Assembly (NCBI GenBank): GCA_964405825.1
Contig: CAYOPI010000005.1
Coordinates: 29,024-93,023 of the forward strand
Direction of reading: 5' to 3'
Origin: JBHJGM01 sp964405825
Lineage (GTDB): Bacteria > Verrucomicrobiota > Verrucomicrobiia > Opitutales > JBHJGM01
DNA length: 64,000 bases
This document shows, piece by piece, positions 1 to 8,510 of the stretch. A program made the translations under genes and the position numbers. The first letter of the stretch is position 1. Every line of letters begins with the position of its first letter. The notes under the pieces are model-generated. The model searched no databases, was not told where the DNA came from, and worked only from the letters and a program-made list of their open reading frames with translations.

Positions 1-859
1 GGCTGCGCTCGGGGCTCTTGCCGCTGTTGTCGTGGGCGCAGTCGACCATGACGGCGGGAATGAGCCCGGCGGCTTCGAGGCGACGGGCGGCGTCCTGCAC
101 GTGTTCGCGTTCGCAGTTGGGGCCATCGCGTCCGCCGCGCAGGACCAGGTGGCAGTTCGGGTTGCCCTTGGTGGTGAGGGCCGAGGCGCGTCCCTGCTGG
201 TCGATGCCGAGAAAACGTTGCTGACTGCCGGCGGCGCGGATCGCGTTGATGGCGGTCTGCACGGTGCCGTCGGTGCCGTTTTTGAAGCCCAGGGGCATGG
301 ACAGCCCCGAAGCCATCTGACGGTGCGTCTGCGACTCGGTGGTGCGCGCGCCGATGGCCGACCAGCAGATCAGGTCGGCGATGTACTGCGGGGTGATCGG
401 GTCGAGCAGCTCGGTGGCCGTTGGCAGGCCGCGGTCGAGGACTTCGCGCAGGAAGGTGCGGGCGAGGTTGAGTCCGGCGGGGATGTCGTAGGTGCCGTCG
501 AGGTGCGGGTCCATGATGAGCCCCTTCCAGCCGACGGTGGTGCGCGGCTTCTCGAAATAAACGCGCATGACCAGCAGGAGTTGCTCGCGCAGTTCCTCGG
601 CCAGCGGGGCGAGGCGATCGGCGTAGGCGCGGCCGGCGTCCAGATCGTGAATGGAGCACGGGCCCACAACCACGAGCAGGCGCGCGTCGTCGCCGAAGAT
701 GATGCGGTGAATGGCCTCGCGGCTGCGGGTGACGAAGTCGGACTGGGTGTCGGTCTTGGGCAGCGCTTCCATCAGCTCACCGGGCGAGGCGAGTGTGCGC
801 GTCTCGGTGATGTGGATGTCCGAGGTGGAACGAGCGTGGGTGTCAGTCGGGAGTTTCAT
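1..859 (-). CDS. aroF/aroG-like: 3-deoxy-7-phosphoheptulonate synthase, class I (partial, C-terminus cut by window edge)
   Basis: This enzyme condenses phosphoenolpyruvate with erythrose 4-phosphate, the first step of the shikimate pathway, in the cytoplasm. Translating the minus strand from the ATG at 859 gives about 286 residues typical of the AroF/G/H type. Visible motifs are GPCSIHD (PEP site), KPRTTVGWKG, DPHLDGTYDI, a GARTTESQTHR stretch and LGFKNGTDG. The reading frame is still open at base 1, so the last part of the roughly 350-residue family length is missing. It is divergent from the YgfZ-like gene, with about 100 bases between them. I cannot tell which feedback-regulated isozyme it is. 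Confidence 0.93.
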   Translation of the reverse strand, partial: MKLPTDTHARSTSDIHITETRTLASPGELMEALPKTDTQSDFVTRSREAIHRIIFGDDARLLVVVGPCSIHDLDAGRAYADRLAPLAEELREQLLLVMRVYFEKPRTTVGWKGLIMDPHLDGTYDIPAGLNLARTFLREVLDRGLPTATELLDPITPQYIADLICWSAIGARTTESQTHRQMASGLSMPLGFKNGTDGTVQTAINAIRAAGSQQRFLGIDQQGRASALTTKGNPNCHLVLRGGRDGPNCEREHVQDAARRLEAAGLIPAVMVDCAHDNSGKSPERS

Positions 860-959
860 GAGAGGCGCGCAAGGATGCCGTCGGGGCCGGGGCCTTTCAA
901 CGCTAATTGCCGTGCGTGGCGGGTTGCGCGAGGGCGTTCGGGTGTGCTTGGGTTGGAGG

Positions 960-1844
960 ATGGAAGCGATCGCCCTGCGCCAGAAACCCGGTGCGCTGCT
1001 GCGCATCACCGGCGAGGATGCCTTTGCGTACCTGCAGTCGCAGTTTTCCAACGACCTGCGGCGGGAGGACGGCAGCGATGGTGCCGTCACCTACGGGCTC
1101 TGGCTGGACCGCAAGGGCCGGGTGCAGGCGGACTCGTTTCTGTTGCAGGTGGACGAAGAGCATTTTCTCGCGCTGAGCCACCATTGTGAGGCGGAGGCGC
1201 TGGTTGCGCATATCGAAGCGCATATCATCGCCGATGACGTGGAAATCGAAGCGATCGAGGGGGACGTTGTTTCGATCGTCTTACCCGGCGCGGAGGCCTG
1301 GCCTGCAACAGTGCCCGAGGCCGGACGTTTCCTCGAGGACCCGAAGCTGGGCCTGGTTTTTCGGGGGCGCCCGCAGGAGGGTTTGCGTCTGGAATGTGTG
1401 CGTCTGGAGGGCGCGTTCGAGTTGCCCTCGGGCGTCAAGGAAGTCGATGCGGCGCGGTTTGAGGCGGCGGTCTACGCAGGCCGGGCGGCGGCGGTTCCGG
1501 GGGAGTGCGGCAAGGAAGGCGATCTTCCGCAAGAGGCTGGGCTGGAGGTAGATGCGGTCTCTTTCACCAAGGGCTGCTACCTGGGTCAGGAGGTCATGGC
1601 GCGGTTGCAGGCGATGGGTCAGGTGCGGCGCAGGCTGGTCGAACTGAAGGCGCCCGGGGTGGGGCTCACGGTCGGTCAGCCATTGTACGCGGGCGAGCGT
1701 GCGGTGGGGGAGGTGCGCAGTGTCCATCCGCAACCCGAAGAGGCCGCCGTGCACGCGCGGGCGATGGTCAAGGTGGCTCATCTTCCCGAGGACCGGCGCC
1801 TTTCGCTTCAGCCGGAAAGTGATGTGTTGATAGAGGTTCTTTAA
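960..1844 (+). CDS. ygfZ: YgfZ/GcvT-domain folate-binding protein
   Basis: The 294-residue product belongs to the aminomethyltransferase-like YgfZ (COG0354) family, folate-binding proteins that support repair and synthesis of certain iron-sulfur enzymes. The diagnostic motif KGCYLGQE, with its conserved cysteine, is present about two thirds of the way along. The ATG at 960 is chosen because MEAIALRQKPGALLRITG matches the usual start of the family. A GGAGG directly abuts this ATG, which is too close to act as a ribosome binding site, so an in-frame GTG at 942 or TTG at 948 is possible. The small gene at 1855 follows after only ten bases, so the two are probably co-transcribed. Confidence 0.88.
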   Translation: MEAIALRQKPGALLRITGEDAFAYLQSQFSNDLRREDGSDGAVTYGLWLDRKGRVQADSFLLQVDEEHFLALSHHCEAEALVAHIEAHIIADDVEIEAIEGDVVSIVLPGAEAWPATVPEAGRFLEDPKLGLVFRGRPQEGLRLECVRLEGAFELPSGVKEVDAARFEAAVYAGRAAAVPGECGKEGDLPQEAGLEVDAVSFTKGCYLGQEVMARLQAMGQVRRRLVELKAPGVGLTVGQPLYAGERAVGEVRSVHPQPEEAAVHARAMVKVAHLPEDRRLSLQPESDVLIEVL

Positions 1845-1854
1845 GCGGAGTGCT

Positions 1855-2103
1855 ATGTTGAGCGAAGACGCGGATTCTATGGCGAAGCTGACCCGGGCCT
1901 TTGAGGCGATGGGTGCCCCCGCCGGCCAGGCCTCGGTGATGGCCCGCCAACTGCTCAAACGGGCCGACCAACTGGCTGCGGAGCGTCAGATAGAGCCGGT
2001 TGAGGCGCTGGCCTACCTTCTGAAGGTGACGGAAAGCGGGCGCAAGGGGGAGGTCCACCCCGAAAGCTTTATTCATCAGTCTCCCAAGCAGGAGCCGGAA
2101 TGA
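1855..2103 (+). CDS. small conserved-looking protein of unknown function
   Basis: The product is 82 residues, charged and probably helical, with no signal peptide, membrane segment or recognised domain. Its ATG lies 10 bases after the stop of the YgfZ-like gene, so it is probably in the same transcript. The composition (many A, E, Q, K, R) and lack of cysteine fit a small soluble helical protein. I do not recognise a family. Position and codon usage matching its neighbours support it being a real gene. Confidence 0.6.
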   Translation: MLSEDADSMAKLTRAFEAMGAPAGQASVMARQLLKRADQLAAERQIEPVEALAYLLKVTESGRKGEVHPESFIHQSPKQEPE

Positions 2104-2170
2104 TATTTTTTTCGCGTTAGGGTGCTTTGGGGTTGACCTGACGCCGAGGGACGGCACAAGAGTGCGCGCG

Positions 2171-2200
2171 TTGACACGAACAGGATCCGTTCACTTAAAC
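2171..2200 (+). promoter_or_regulatory. candidate sigma-70 promoter of the HU gene
   Basis: A perfect TTGACA box at 2171-2176 is followed after 18 bases by a weak -10 box, TTAAAC, at 2195-2200. Transcription would begin at about 2207, almost on the HU start codon at 2209. No Shine-Dalgarno sequence precedes that codon, so the message may be leaderless or nearly so. The poor -10 match keeps this tentative. Confidence 0.35.
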
Positions 2201-2208
2201 ACAAACCT

Positions 2209-2487
2209 ATGAACAAAGCAGAACTTATCGAGGAAGTGCAAAAATCCCTGGGCAAGGACACGTCGAAGGCCGCCGCCGAGCGCGCCGTTGACGCGGTCAT
2301 CGAGGGAATCAAGAAGGGCATCAAGAGCAAGGACAAGTCCGTTCAGCTTATCGGCTTCGGCACCTTTGAGGTGACCAAGCGCGCCGCCCGCATGGGCGTC
2401 AACCCGAAGACGGGGGAGAAGATCAAAATCGCCGCCTCCAAGACGGTGAAGTTCAAGCCCGGTGCCCAGCTCAAGGCCCTGGCCTGA
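2209..2487 (+). CDS. hup: HU family DNA-binding protein
   Basis: This 92-residue nucleoid protein binds and bends DNA as a dimer. It starts MNKAELIEEV, contains the helical dimerisation region, and has the HU signature GFGTFEV followed by the basic beta arm (KRAARMGVNPKTGEKI). The C-terminus KFKPGAQLKALA is typical and length is normal for the family. It is a single-gene unit with a strong rho-independent terminator starting 31 bases after the stop codon. IHF subunits share the fold, but the arm sequence favours HU. Confidence 0.96.
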   Translation: MNKAELIEEVQKSLGKDTSKAAAERAVDAVIEGIKKGIKSKDKSVQLIGFGTFEVTKRAARMGVNPKTGEKIKIAASKTVKFKPGAQLKALA

Positions 2488-2518
2488 TTGCTCGACTCCA
2501 CGCATTTCCAATGGAACA

Positions 2519-2551
2519 GGTCCACGGTGCCTACCGTGGGCCTTTCTTTTT
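2519..2551 (+). terminator. rho-independent terminator after HU
   Basis: A 10-base-pair stem (2519-2528 with 2533-2542, one G-T wobble) with a four-base loop is followed by a T-rich tract (2543-2551). It lies just downstream of the HU stop codon and should end that transcript. Confidence 0.88.
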
Positions 2552-2631
2552 GGGCGGATGGAGCCGATCGCCGCATGCGCTGAAAGGAGCGGCTTGCCCC
2601 CCGCGCCCGGGTGCGCCATTGCACAGAACCC

Positions 2632-3789
2632 ATGGAAGCCATTGCCCAAGCCGCCCGCCGGGCCTTCGAAGACGCCTTCAAGCGCTCGCCCACGCACCTG
2701 GCCTTTGCGCCGGGGCGCGTCGAGTTCATCGGCAACCACACCGACTACAACGGCGGACTGGTGCTGGGGGCGAGTCTGGACCTGGGTGTGGCCGTGGCGG
2801 TGGCCCCGCGCAGTGACGGGCGCCTGCGGCTGATCTCCGACAGCAAGCTGGTTGAGGCCGGGGGCGCGTGGAGTGAACTCAAGCCGTTGAAGGGGGAGGC
2901 CGCCTGGGCCAACTATCCGCTGGGCGTGGCCCACGAGCTGGCACTGCTCGAGGGCGTGAGCCCCCATGGTGCCGACCTGTCCATCGCCTCGAACCTGCCC
3001 TCGGGTGCGGGACTCTCCAGCAGCGCGGCTCTGGAACTGGCGACGGCCTATGCGCTGGGCGGGCTGCTGGGCGTGAACCTGTCCAAGGCCGACATGGCGC
3101 GCCTGGGTCGACGGGCCGAAAACGACTTCGCGGGGGTGCCCTGCGGGATTCTGGACCAGGGGGTGTCCGCTCACGGCGAGGTCGATCACCTCGTGCGCAT
3201 CGACTGCCGCGACGAGACTTTTTCAACGGTCCCGCTGCCTGACGCAACGGCCTTCCATCTCTTCAACACGAGCATCAAGCATGCGCTGGTGGATTCGTTT
3301 TACGCCGACCGCCACCGCGAGTGCATGCAGGCCCGCGACGCGCTTCAGGCAAAGTATCCAGATGTTGAATACCTGGCTTTCGCCGAGGAAGCGCAGCTCG
3401 AAGACGTCGGGCTGGAGCCGATGCTCGAGAAACGTGCCCGCCACGTCATCCGCGAAAATGCGCGGGTGCAGCGCTGCATTGAGGCCCTCGAAGCGGGCCG
3501 GCTCGACGAGGTCGGAGCACAGCTTTTCGCCTCACACGCCAGCAGCCGCGATCTCTTCGAGAACTCGCTGCCCGAACTGGACTTCATTGTTGATACGCTG
3601 GAGGACCAGCGGGGCGTGATCGGCGCGCGGCTGACCGGCGGAGGCTTTGGAGGCGCCGTCCTGGCCTTCACCCGCGCCACTTACGCCGAAGCCCAGGCTC
3701 TGGATGTTTGCAAAGCCTTCAGCGAACGCTTCTCGCGTCCCCTGACGTGGCTACAGACCTCGACCGGTCCGGGCGCACGCCTGCTCTGA
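2632..3789 (+). CDS. galK: galactokinase (GHMP kinase family)
   Basis: The 385-residue protein should phosphorylate galactose at C1 in the Leloir pathway. The three GHMP motifs are present: the N-terminal sugar-binding segment GRVEFIGNHTDYNGG (about 28-42), the ATP loop LPSGAGLSSSA (122-132) and the C-terminal LTGGGFGG. The catalytic arginine (R29) and aspartate (D175 in CGILDQ) are retained. The classical segment reads RVNLIGEHTDY; here N becomes E and E becomes N, at positions that contact galactose, so substrate preference may differ. The ATG at 2632 is preferred, but an in-frame GTG at 2611 cannot be excluded. No galT or galE lies beside it. Confidence 0.9.
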   Translation: MEAIAQAARRAFEDAFKRSPTHLAFAPGRVEFIGNHTDYNGGLVLGASLDLGVAVAVAPRSDGRLRLISDSKLVEAGGAWSELKPLKGEAAWANYPLGVAHELALLEGVSPHGADLSIASNLPSGAGLSSSAALELATAYALGGLLGVNLSKADMARLGRRAENDFAGVPCGILDQGVSAHGEVDHLVRIDCRDETFSTVPLPDATAFHLFNTSIKHALVDSFYADRHRECMQARDALQAKYPDVEYLAFAEEAQLEDVGLEPMLEKRARHVIRENARVQRCIEALEAGRLDEVGAQLFASHASSRDLFENSLPELDFIVDTLEDQRGVIGARLTGGGFGGAVLAFTRATYAEAQALDVCKAFSERFSRPLTWLQTSTGPGARLL

Positions 3790-4055
3790 GCGAAAGTGAC
3801 CTGCGCGCTTTTGGACAGCGCGGGGAATTGTCGTGGGAGCCATGGCAATTTTTGGACAGTGTTCTGCGCTTGTTGATAGGCGCAGCTAATCGCGTTGAGG
3901 GGCAAATCTGCGAATATTGATAGTGGAATCCGATCCGCTCGAAAACACTTCCTGGCCCTTACATTGGCACAACCGGTGCTCCCCTGATTACCAACGGTGC
4001 GAGAGAGCGCGCCATCATAGTGGGTTACAAATCTCGGTAATTATAGCGAGAGTTC
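3790..4055. other. gene-free stretch between galK and the SDR terminator; possible small RNA
   Basis: No convincing protein is encoded in these 266 bases. The sequence is less GC-rich than its surroundings in places and includes a short hairpin (CTCG...CGAG near 4033-4050) just before a strong 14-bp terminator. A terminator that is well separated from the galK stop, and preceded by non-coding sequence, is what a small RNA gene would look like. No promoter was identified, so this is only a suggestion. Confidence 0.3.
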
Positions 4056-4095
4056 AAAAGAGCCCGGCGTTTAGGGGTTTCCGCCGGGCTCTTTT
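4056..4095. terminator. bidirectional rho-independent terminator
   Basis: A perfect 14-base-pair stem pairs 4056-4069 with 4082-4095 around a 12-base loop. It has A-runs on the left and T-runs on the right, so it can terminate transcription from both sides. It lies between plus-strand sequence after galK and the 3' end of the minus-strand SDR gene at 4144. Confidence 0.9.
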
Positions 4096-4143
4096 GTTTT
4101 CAAAGCCCAGAGGAAGGGTCCGGCAGAACGCGGCTGATTGCAC

Positions 4144-4896
4144 TCAGGCTCGGGGTCGGGCCGTGACCGTCGAAAGGCCGCCATCCACGCTCATCACCTG
4201 GCCGGTCACCCAGCGCGCGTCGGCCGACAACAGCCAGGCCGCCAGCGAGGCGACTTCCTCGGGCAGGCCGATGCGGCCCAACGGGTGCATGGCTTCGGAA
4301 GCTTTGCGCGTATTCTCGGACTGCAGCAGCGGCGCGGCCAGCGGGGTTTCGGTCATGCCCGGGGCGACGGCGTTGACGCGCACCCCCCGAATCGCCAGCG
4401 AGGCGGCGGCGCTGCGGACCATGCCTTCGACACCTGCTTTGGCTGCGGCGATGGCCTCGTGATTGGCCAGACCCGTGCGGGCGGCGACCGTGCTGAAGAA
4501 GACCGCGCTGCCCTTGCTCTTTTGCAGGGCCGGCACGACACCCTTGAGCGCCTTGAAGGCCGTGGTGAGGTTCAGCGATAAGGTGTTCTCAAAGTCTTCG
4601 AGTTTCAGCGCGGCCAGCGGCTTGATCAGAATGCTGCCGATGGCGTGGGCGTAGCCGTCGAGCGGTTCGTTTTCCGTGACCGCCTCAACCACACCCTGAA
4701 CGGCAGCGGCGTCGTGGGCGTCGACCTCAAAGACCTGCGCCTGGGGGAATTCCGTGGCGAAGGCCTGCAGCTTGCCGGCGTCCCGGGCGAAGCCGTTGAC
4801 GCTGTGGCCGTCCGCGAGCAGCTGTCGCGCAAGGGCCTGGCCGATGCCCCCGGTAATCCCTCCAATGAGAAAGCGTTTTGGCTGGGTCTGCGTCAT
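4144..4896 (-). CDS. SDR family oxidoreductase with an atypical active site
   Basis: This 250-residue protein has the Rossmann fold of short-chain dehydrogenases: a glycine-rich nucleotide motif (GGITGGIGQA, about 12-21), a FFSTVAA strand with serine 135, and the typical VRVNAVAPGMTETP segment. The catalytic lysine is K153, but the expected tyrosine four residues earlier is isoleucine (sequence HEAIAAAKAG). It therefore lacks the usual YxxxK acid-base pair. The family resemblance is strong, but redox activity is uncertain. It may act on an unusual substrate or have a binding role. No obvious partner gene adjoins it. Confidence 0.85.
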   Translation of the reverse strand: MTQTQPKRFLIGGITGGIGQALARQLLADGHSVNGFARDAGKLQAFATEFPQAQVFEVDAHDAAAVQGVVEAVTENEPLDGYAHAIGSILIKPLAALKLEDFENTLSLNLTTAFKALKGVVPALQKSKGSAVFFSTVAARTGLANHEAIAAAKAGVEGMVRSAAASLAIRGVRVNAVAPGMTETPLAAPLLQSENTRKASEAMHPLGRIGLPEEVASLAAWLLSADARWVTGQVMSVDGGLSTVTARPRA

Positions 4897-4976
4897 GCCG
4901 AAGAGTGGGTGACCGCACGGACACAGGCAAGTTGTCAGGTAAATTGCCCGTCAACGCATGATGGCTGGCGGGCGTA

Positions 4977-6260
4977 TCAGGCGGTCTGCATGGTGGGGGC
5001 GGTCCTGGAACTGACCTCGACGAACTCCTCGAGGGCGCGGACGGCGTTCTGCGGACCGTTCTCCTGCTGCACGCGGTGGGCGCAGTCTTCGGCGGCGGTG
5101 CGGTAGTCCGAGTCGGCTTCGATGGCTTGGATGAGGGCGGCGAGCTTTTCCGGCCAGTGTTTGCGCGACAGCCGCCGACCCACGCCCAGGCGCTCGACTT
5201 CCTGCGACCAGAAGGGCTGATCGGCAATGTGCGGGACGACGATCTGCGGCTTGCCCGACCAGAGCGCGGCGCCGGTGGTGCCGGCTCCGCCATGATGCAC
5301 AATGACGGAGGCGTGCGCAAAGAGCGTGTTGTGCGCGACCTTGCCGACGAGGCGGACTTCGGGGCGGTCCGCGGGCGCGGTGAAACCGGCCCAGCCGCTT
5401 TGGACGATGATTTTGCGTCCCGGGGGCCAACGCTGGAGGAAGCGCATCAGCCTGGCTTCGGCCTGGTCGAAGGCCATGCTGCCAAAGGTGATGACCGGGA
5501 CCTCGTCTGCGTCGGCAAACTCGGCGATGCTCTCGGCGTCATCGCCCTGCAGCGGCGGTTGCCAGCGCAGGTAGCCGGTGAAGGTGAAGCGCTCGGGGTC
5601 CATCAGGGAATCGGGGCGAAAAAGCGCGCCGGGCAGGGTGACAAGGACCTTCTCGGCCGGGTCAAACATCCAGCCTTTCTGGCGGGCCAGGCCCCGTTCC
5701 TCCATGAGTGGCCCGAGGGCCTGGTTGAGCGCGCCGTCGAGCACGCGGTCGCTGGTCTTCCAGGCGCTGCGGTTCCAGAGACGGCGCAGGGGCCTGGGCA
5801 GGAAGCCAAAGCGCGGGAGGTTGGGCGGCGTGACATCGAGGGCGGGAATAACGTTGTGGCAGAAACAGAGCGAGACGAAGGGAACCCCGGCGCGGTCGGC
5901 CACCTGGCGCACGTTGGGCAGAAGGTAGGTGCCCAGGAGCAGGTCGTAGTCTTTCAGGGCTGGCTCGAGCTGGTCGAGGAACGCGCCGAAGAAAGGCTGG
6001 AACTGGTGGTAGATCTCCTTGAGCTGACGCAGGGGGTTGCCGATGGCGTTGAGTTCGCGGGAGGCTTTCTGGAAGTCCTTCAGCGTCCAGTCGTGGGGCG
6101 GGACCGGGAGGAATTTCACCCCGGCGGCCTCGACCTCGTCGCCAAAGGCGGGCGAGGTGGCCAGGACGGCCTCATGGCCGAGTTCCTCGAGGGCCCGCGC
6201 CAGAGCGATGACCGGGTAAACATCACCGGCGGTGCCGTAAGTGGTTAGGAGGACGCGCAT
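4977..6260 (-). CDS. UGT/MGT-type glycosyltransferase (GT1-like)
   Basis: The 427-residue protein resembles nucleotide-sugar-dependent glycosyltransferases acting on lipids or small molecules, such as sterol or macrolide glucosyltransferases. The N-terminal acceptor domain starts MRVLLTTYGTAGDVYPVIAL. The C-terminal donor domain carries the signature HHGGAGTTGAAL (from about residue 322) and the downstream DQPFWSQEVERLGVG segment. The ATG at 6260 is chosen because the GT-B fold begins there; upstream in-frame sequence looks non-coding. It is divergent from the nucleotidyltransferase gene at 6380, which could supply an activated sugar. That link is an inference from position only. Confidence 0.87.
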   Translation of the reverse strand: MRVLLTTYGTAGDVYPVIALARALEELGHEAVLATSPAFGDEVEAAGVKFLPVPPHDWTLKDFQKASRELNAIGNPLRQLKEIYHQFQPFFGAFLDQLEPALKDYDLLLGTYLLPNVRQVADRAGVPFVSLCFCHNVIPALDVTPPNLPRFGFLPRPLRRLWNRSAWKTSDRVLDGALNQALGPLMEERGLARQKGWMFDPAEKVLVTLPGALFRPDSLMDPERFTFTGYLRWQPPLQGDDAESIAEFADADEVPVITFGSMAFDQAEARLMRFLQRWPPGRKIIVQSGWAGFTAPADRPEVRLVGKVAHNTLFAHASVIVHHGGAGTTGAALWSGKPQIVVPHIADQPFWSQEVERLGVGRRLSRKHWPEKLAALIQAIEADSDYRTAAEDCAHRVQQENGPQNAVRALEEFVEVSSRTAPTMQTA

Positions 6261-6379
6261 GCTGGAAACTGTGACCGAGCATCGCCGCGGTTGTGCCGAA
6301 GTCAACGGGTGGGCGTTGGCGTGGCTGGCGTTGGAAGTGTCTTCTTGCTCCGGGGGCGCCGGTGGGTAGCGTCCGCGCC

Positions 6380-7315
6380 ATGCACGCATCGAAACCACCG
6401 TGGACGCTCGTGGTGATGGCCGCCGGCATGGGCAGCCGCTACGGCGGGCTCAAGCAGGTTGAGGGTTTTGGGCGTCATGGTGAGACCATTCTGGAGTTCA
6501 GCCTCTTCGATGCGCACCGCGCCGGTTTCGAGCGCTGCGTGCTGGTGATTCGCCGGGAGCTGGAGGCGACCTTTCGGGAGCGCGTGCTGTGCCGTTTGCC
6601 CGCTTCGCTGGAGGTGGCCTTTGCCTATCAGGAACTGGACACGGCGCTGCCAGCGGGGGTCAAGGTACCCGAAGGGCGGACCAAGCCCTGGGGGACGGGT
6701 CATGCGGTGCTTTCGACGCGCGCGCTGATCGATGGGCCCTTCGCGGTCATCAACGCCGACGATTTCTACGGAGCGGGTGCCTACGCGGCGCTGGCGGACT
6801 TTTTCCGGGGCGCCGGGCGGGACGCACCCACCTGCCATGCCCTGGTCGGTTATGAACTGCGCCGGACGCTCTCGCCCAACGGCGGGGTGGCTCGGGGCAT
6901 TGTTTCGATGGGCGAGGGGGATCGGCTGGAGCGTGTGGTCGAGCACACCGAAATCCGGGAGGAGGCACAAGGCGTGGTCCGCGGGCTGCCGCAGGGTGCT
7001 TCGGAACGGGTTGAACTGGACGTGGACGCACCGGCATCGATGAACGTCTGGGGCTTCCAGGCGGGGTTCATGGAAGGGCTGGAGCGCTCGTTCGCAGATT
7101 TTGCGAAGCAGCTGGATGATCCGCTCAAGGAGGAGTTCTACCTGCCCGCAGCCGTGGACCGGATGGTGCGGGCGGGGGAGGGCGCGGTACAGGTCGTGCG
7201 GACGAGTGAGGACTGGTTCGGGGTGACCTATCCCGGGGACCGTCAGGCGGTGATGGAGGCGATTGAGCAGCGCGTGGCCGCCGGGGCCTATCCTACACCT
7301 CTGTGGTCGGCTTGA
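6380..7315 (+). CDS. sugar nucleotidyltransferase-like protein
   Basis: The 311-residue protein has the NTP-transferase motif MAAGMGSRYGGLKQ (13-26), a GTGHA segment (105-109) and the metal-binding NADDFYG (125-131). These are the marks of enzymes that make NDP-sugars from sugar 1-phosphates. The family usually works in the cytoplasm on UTP, CTP or dTTP; the base and sugar cannot be read from the sequence. It is divergent from the glycosyltransferase at 4977-6260. Its last bases overlap the convergent TPR gene by 23 bases. Confidence 0.85.
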   Translation: MHASKPPWTLVVMAAGMGSRYGGLKQVEGFGRHGETILEFSLFDAHRAGFERCVLVIRRELEATFRERVLCRLPASLEVAFAYQELDTALPAGVKVPEGRTKPWGTGHAVLSTRALIDGPFAVINADDFYGAGAYAALADFFRGAGRDAPTCHALVGYELRRTLSPNGGVARGIVSMGEGDRLERVVEHTEIREEAQGVVRGLPQGASERVELDVDAPASMNVWGFQAGFMEGLERSFADFAKQLDDPLKEEFYLPAAVDRMVRAGEGAVQVVRTSEDWFGVTYPGDRQAVMEAIEQRVAAGAYPTPLWSA

Positions 7316-7622
7316 TCTGGGACAGGAGCGACCGGCATTCCTCGGCGGGGTCGTCGTGGTTTTGCTCCACGGCCAGGGCGAGGGCCTTCTCCAGCCACGG
7401 GCGGGCCTGCTCGGGTTGACCGCCGTCGATCAGGGCCCGACCGACAAGGATGCGCGGCAGCATCCAGTCCTCGCGCGAGGCGGCGGCGATCTCCAGATGC
7501 TCCCGGGCGCCCTTAAAGTCGCCTTCCTGGAAGAGGGCCTGGCCCAGACTGAAGCGAAACAGCGGATTGTCCGGCTGCTGGGCGACCTTGTCCCGAAAGA
7601 CCTGCGAGCGAGCCGGGGGCAT
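7293..7622 (-). CDS. TPR-like small protein, partner of the PP2C phosphatase
   Basis: This 109-residue protein contains tetratricopeptide-like helix pairs (NPLFRFSLGQALFQEGDFKGAREHLEIA and GRALIDGGQPEQARPWLEKALAL in outline). Such proteins act as protein-interaction scaffolds. Its ATG at 7622 overlaps the TGA of the upstream PP2C gene, indicating translational coupling; an in-frame GTG precedes it by one codon. It may bring substrates to the phosphatase, but this is inferred only from the shared operon. Its 3' end overlaps the convergent nucleotidyltransferase gene. Confidence 0.75.
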   Translation of the reverse strand: MPPARSQVFRDKVAQQPDNPLFRFSLGQALFQEGDFKGAREHLEIAAASREDWMLPRILVGRALIDGGQPEQARPWLEKALALAVEQNHDDPAEECRSLLSQIKPTTEV

Positions 7623-8353
7623 CACTCCAGGAAAATGGCGATGGCGGTGACGTTGTCCGGACCGCCGCGTTCGTTGGCCACCTCGACGATGGAGCGCACG
7701 AAGGCCTCGGGGCTGTCGGCCTTTTGCAGGCGCTCGCCGAGTTCGTCCATCTCGTGGGTCTTGGTCACGCCGTCGGTGAAAAGCAGAATACGGTCGCCGG
7801 GCTGGACGACCACCGTCTCCAGGTCCACCTGCAGCTCACCGTCCTGGCCGATGCAGCGGGTGAGCGTGTGGGTGTAGTACTCGGGGATGTAGGGGTCGTC
7901 GCCGGGCTGGAGGCGGTCGAGCATCTCCTGCGCCATGGTGTGGTCGCGGGTGAGCTGCTGCAGCTCGCGGTCGCGGAGCAGGAGCACGCCGGTATCGCCG
8001 ACGTGGCCGATGCGGAGGGTATCGTCCAGAAAGTGAACGGCTGTCAGGGTGGTGCCGATGCCCAGCTCGGTGTTGATCTCCAGGCCGCGCTGCACCACGC
8101 GTTCGTTGATGTAGCGGAACATGGCCTGGAAGTCCGGAAAGGCGTCCCAGGCGTGTTGCTGCTGGAAGTCCTTGAGCGAGTCGGTGGCGAGGGTGGAGGC
8201 CACGGAGCCCTCGGGCAGGCCACCGAGCCCGTCGGCGACGGCATACAGGCGGGCCTGATCGTCCAGCAGGAGGGCGTCTTCATTCTGACGGCGCACGAGA
8301 CCGCGGTCAGTCTGGCCAAATGCGTGCAAACGCAACAAAGAGGATTCGGACAT
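7622..8353 (-). CDS. PP2C-family serine/threonine protein phosphatase
   Basis: The 243-residue protein is a stand-alone bacterial PP2C (Stp/PrpC type) metal-dependent phosphatase. Its metal-binding motifs are all visible: RRQNEDA (21-27), VADGLGG (39-45), GHVGDTG, LLFTDGVTK and the C-terminal GGPDNVTAI. It has no membrane segment, so it acts in the cytoplasm, presumably opposing Ser/Thr kinases. No kinase is adjacent. It is translationally coupled to the downstream TPR gene. Confidence 0.93.
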   Translation of the reverse strand: MSESSLLRLHAFGQTDRGLVRRQNEDALLLDDQARLYAVADGLGGLPEGSVASTLATDSLKDFQQQHAWDAFPDFQAMFRYINERVVQRGLEINTELGIGTTLTAVHFLDDTLRIGHVGDTGVLLLRDRELQQLTRDHTMAQEMLDRLQPGDDPYIPEYYTHTLTRCIGQDGELQVDLETVVVQPGDRILLFTDGVTKTHEMDELGERLQKADSPEAFVRSIVEVANERGGPDNVTAIAIFLE

Positions 8354-8510
8354 GGAATAGGCGGCGCTTACCGGAGAACGGCAACAGTTTGAACGGGCCC
8401 CGATAGGACACGGGAATATCCCGGGGTGTACTATCGTCCCGGCAGCCCTCTCGATAAGATTTAACTGTTCTCAAAGATAGCCGGATCGCTCTGGTCGGCA
8501 ATGTTTTTGC

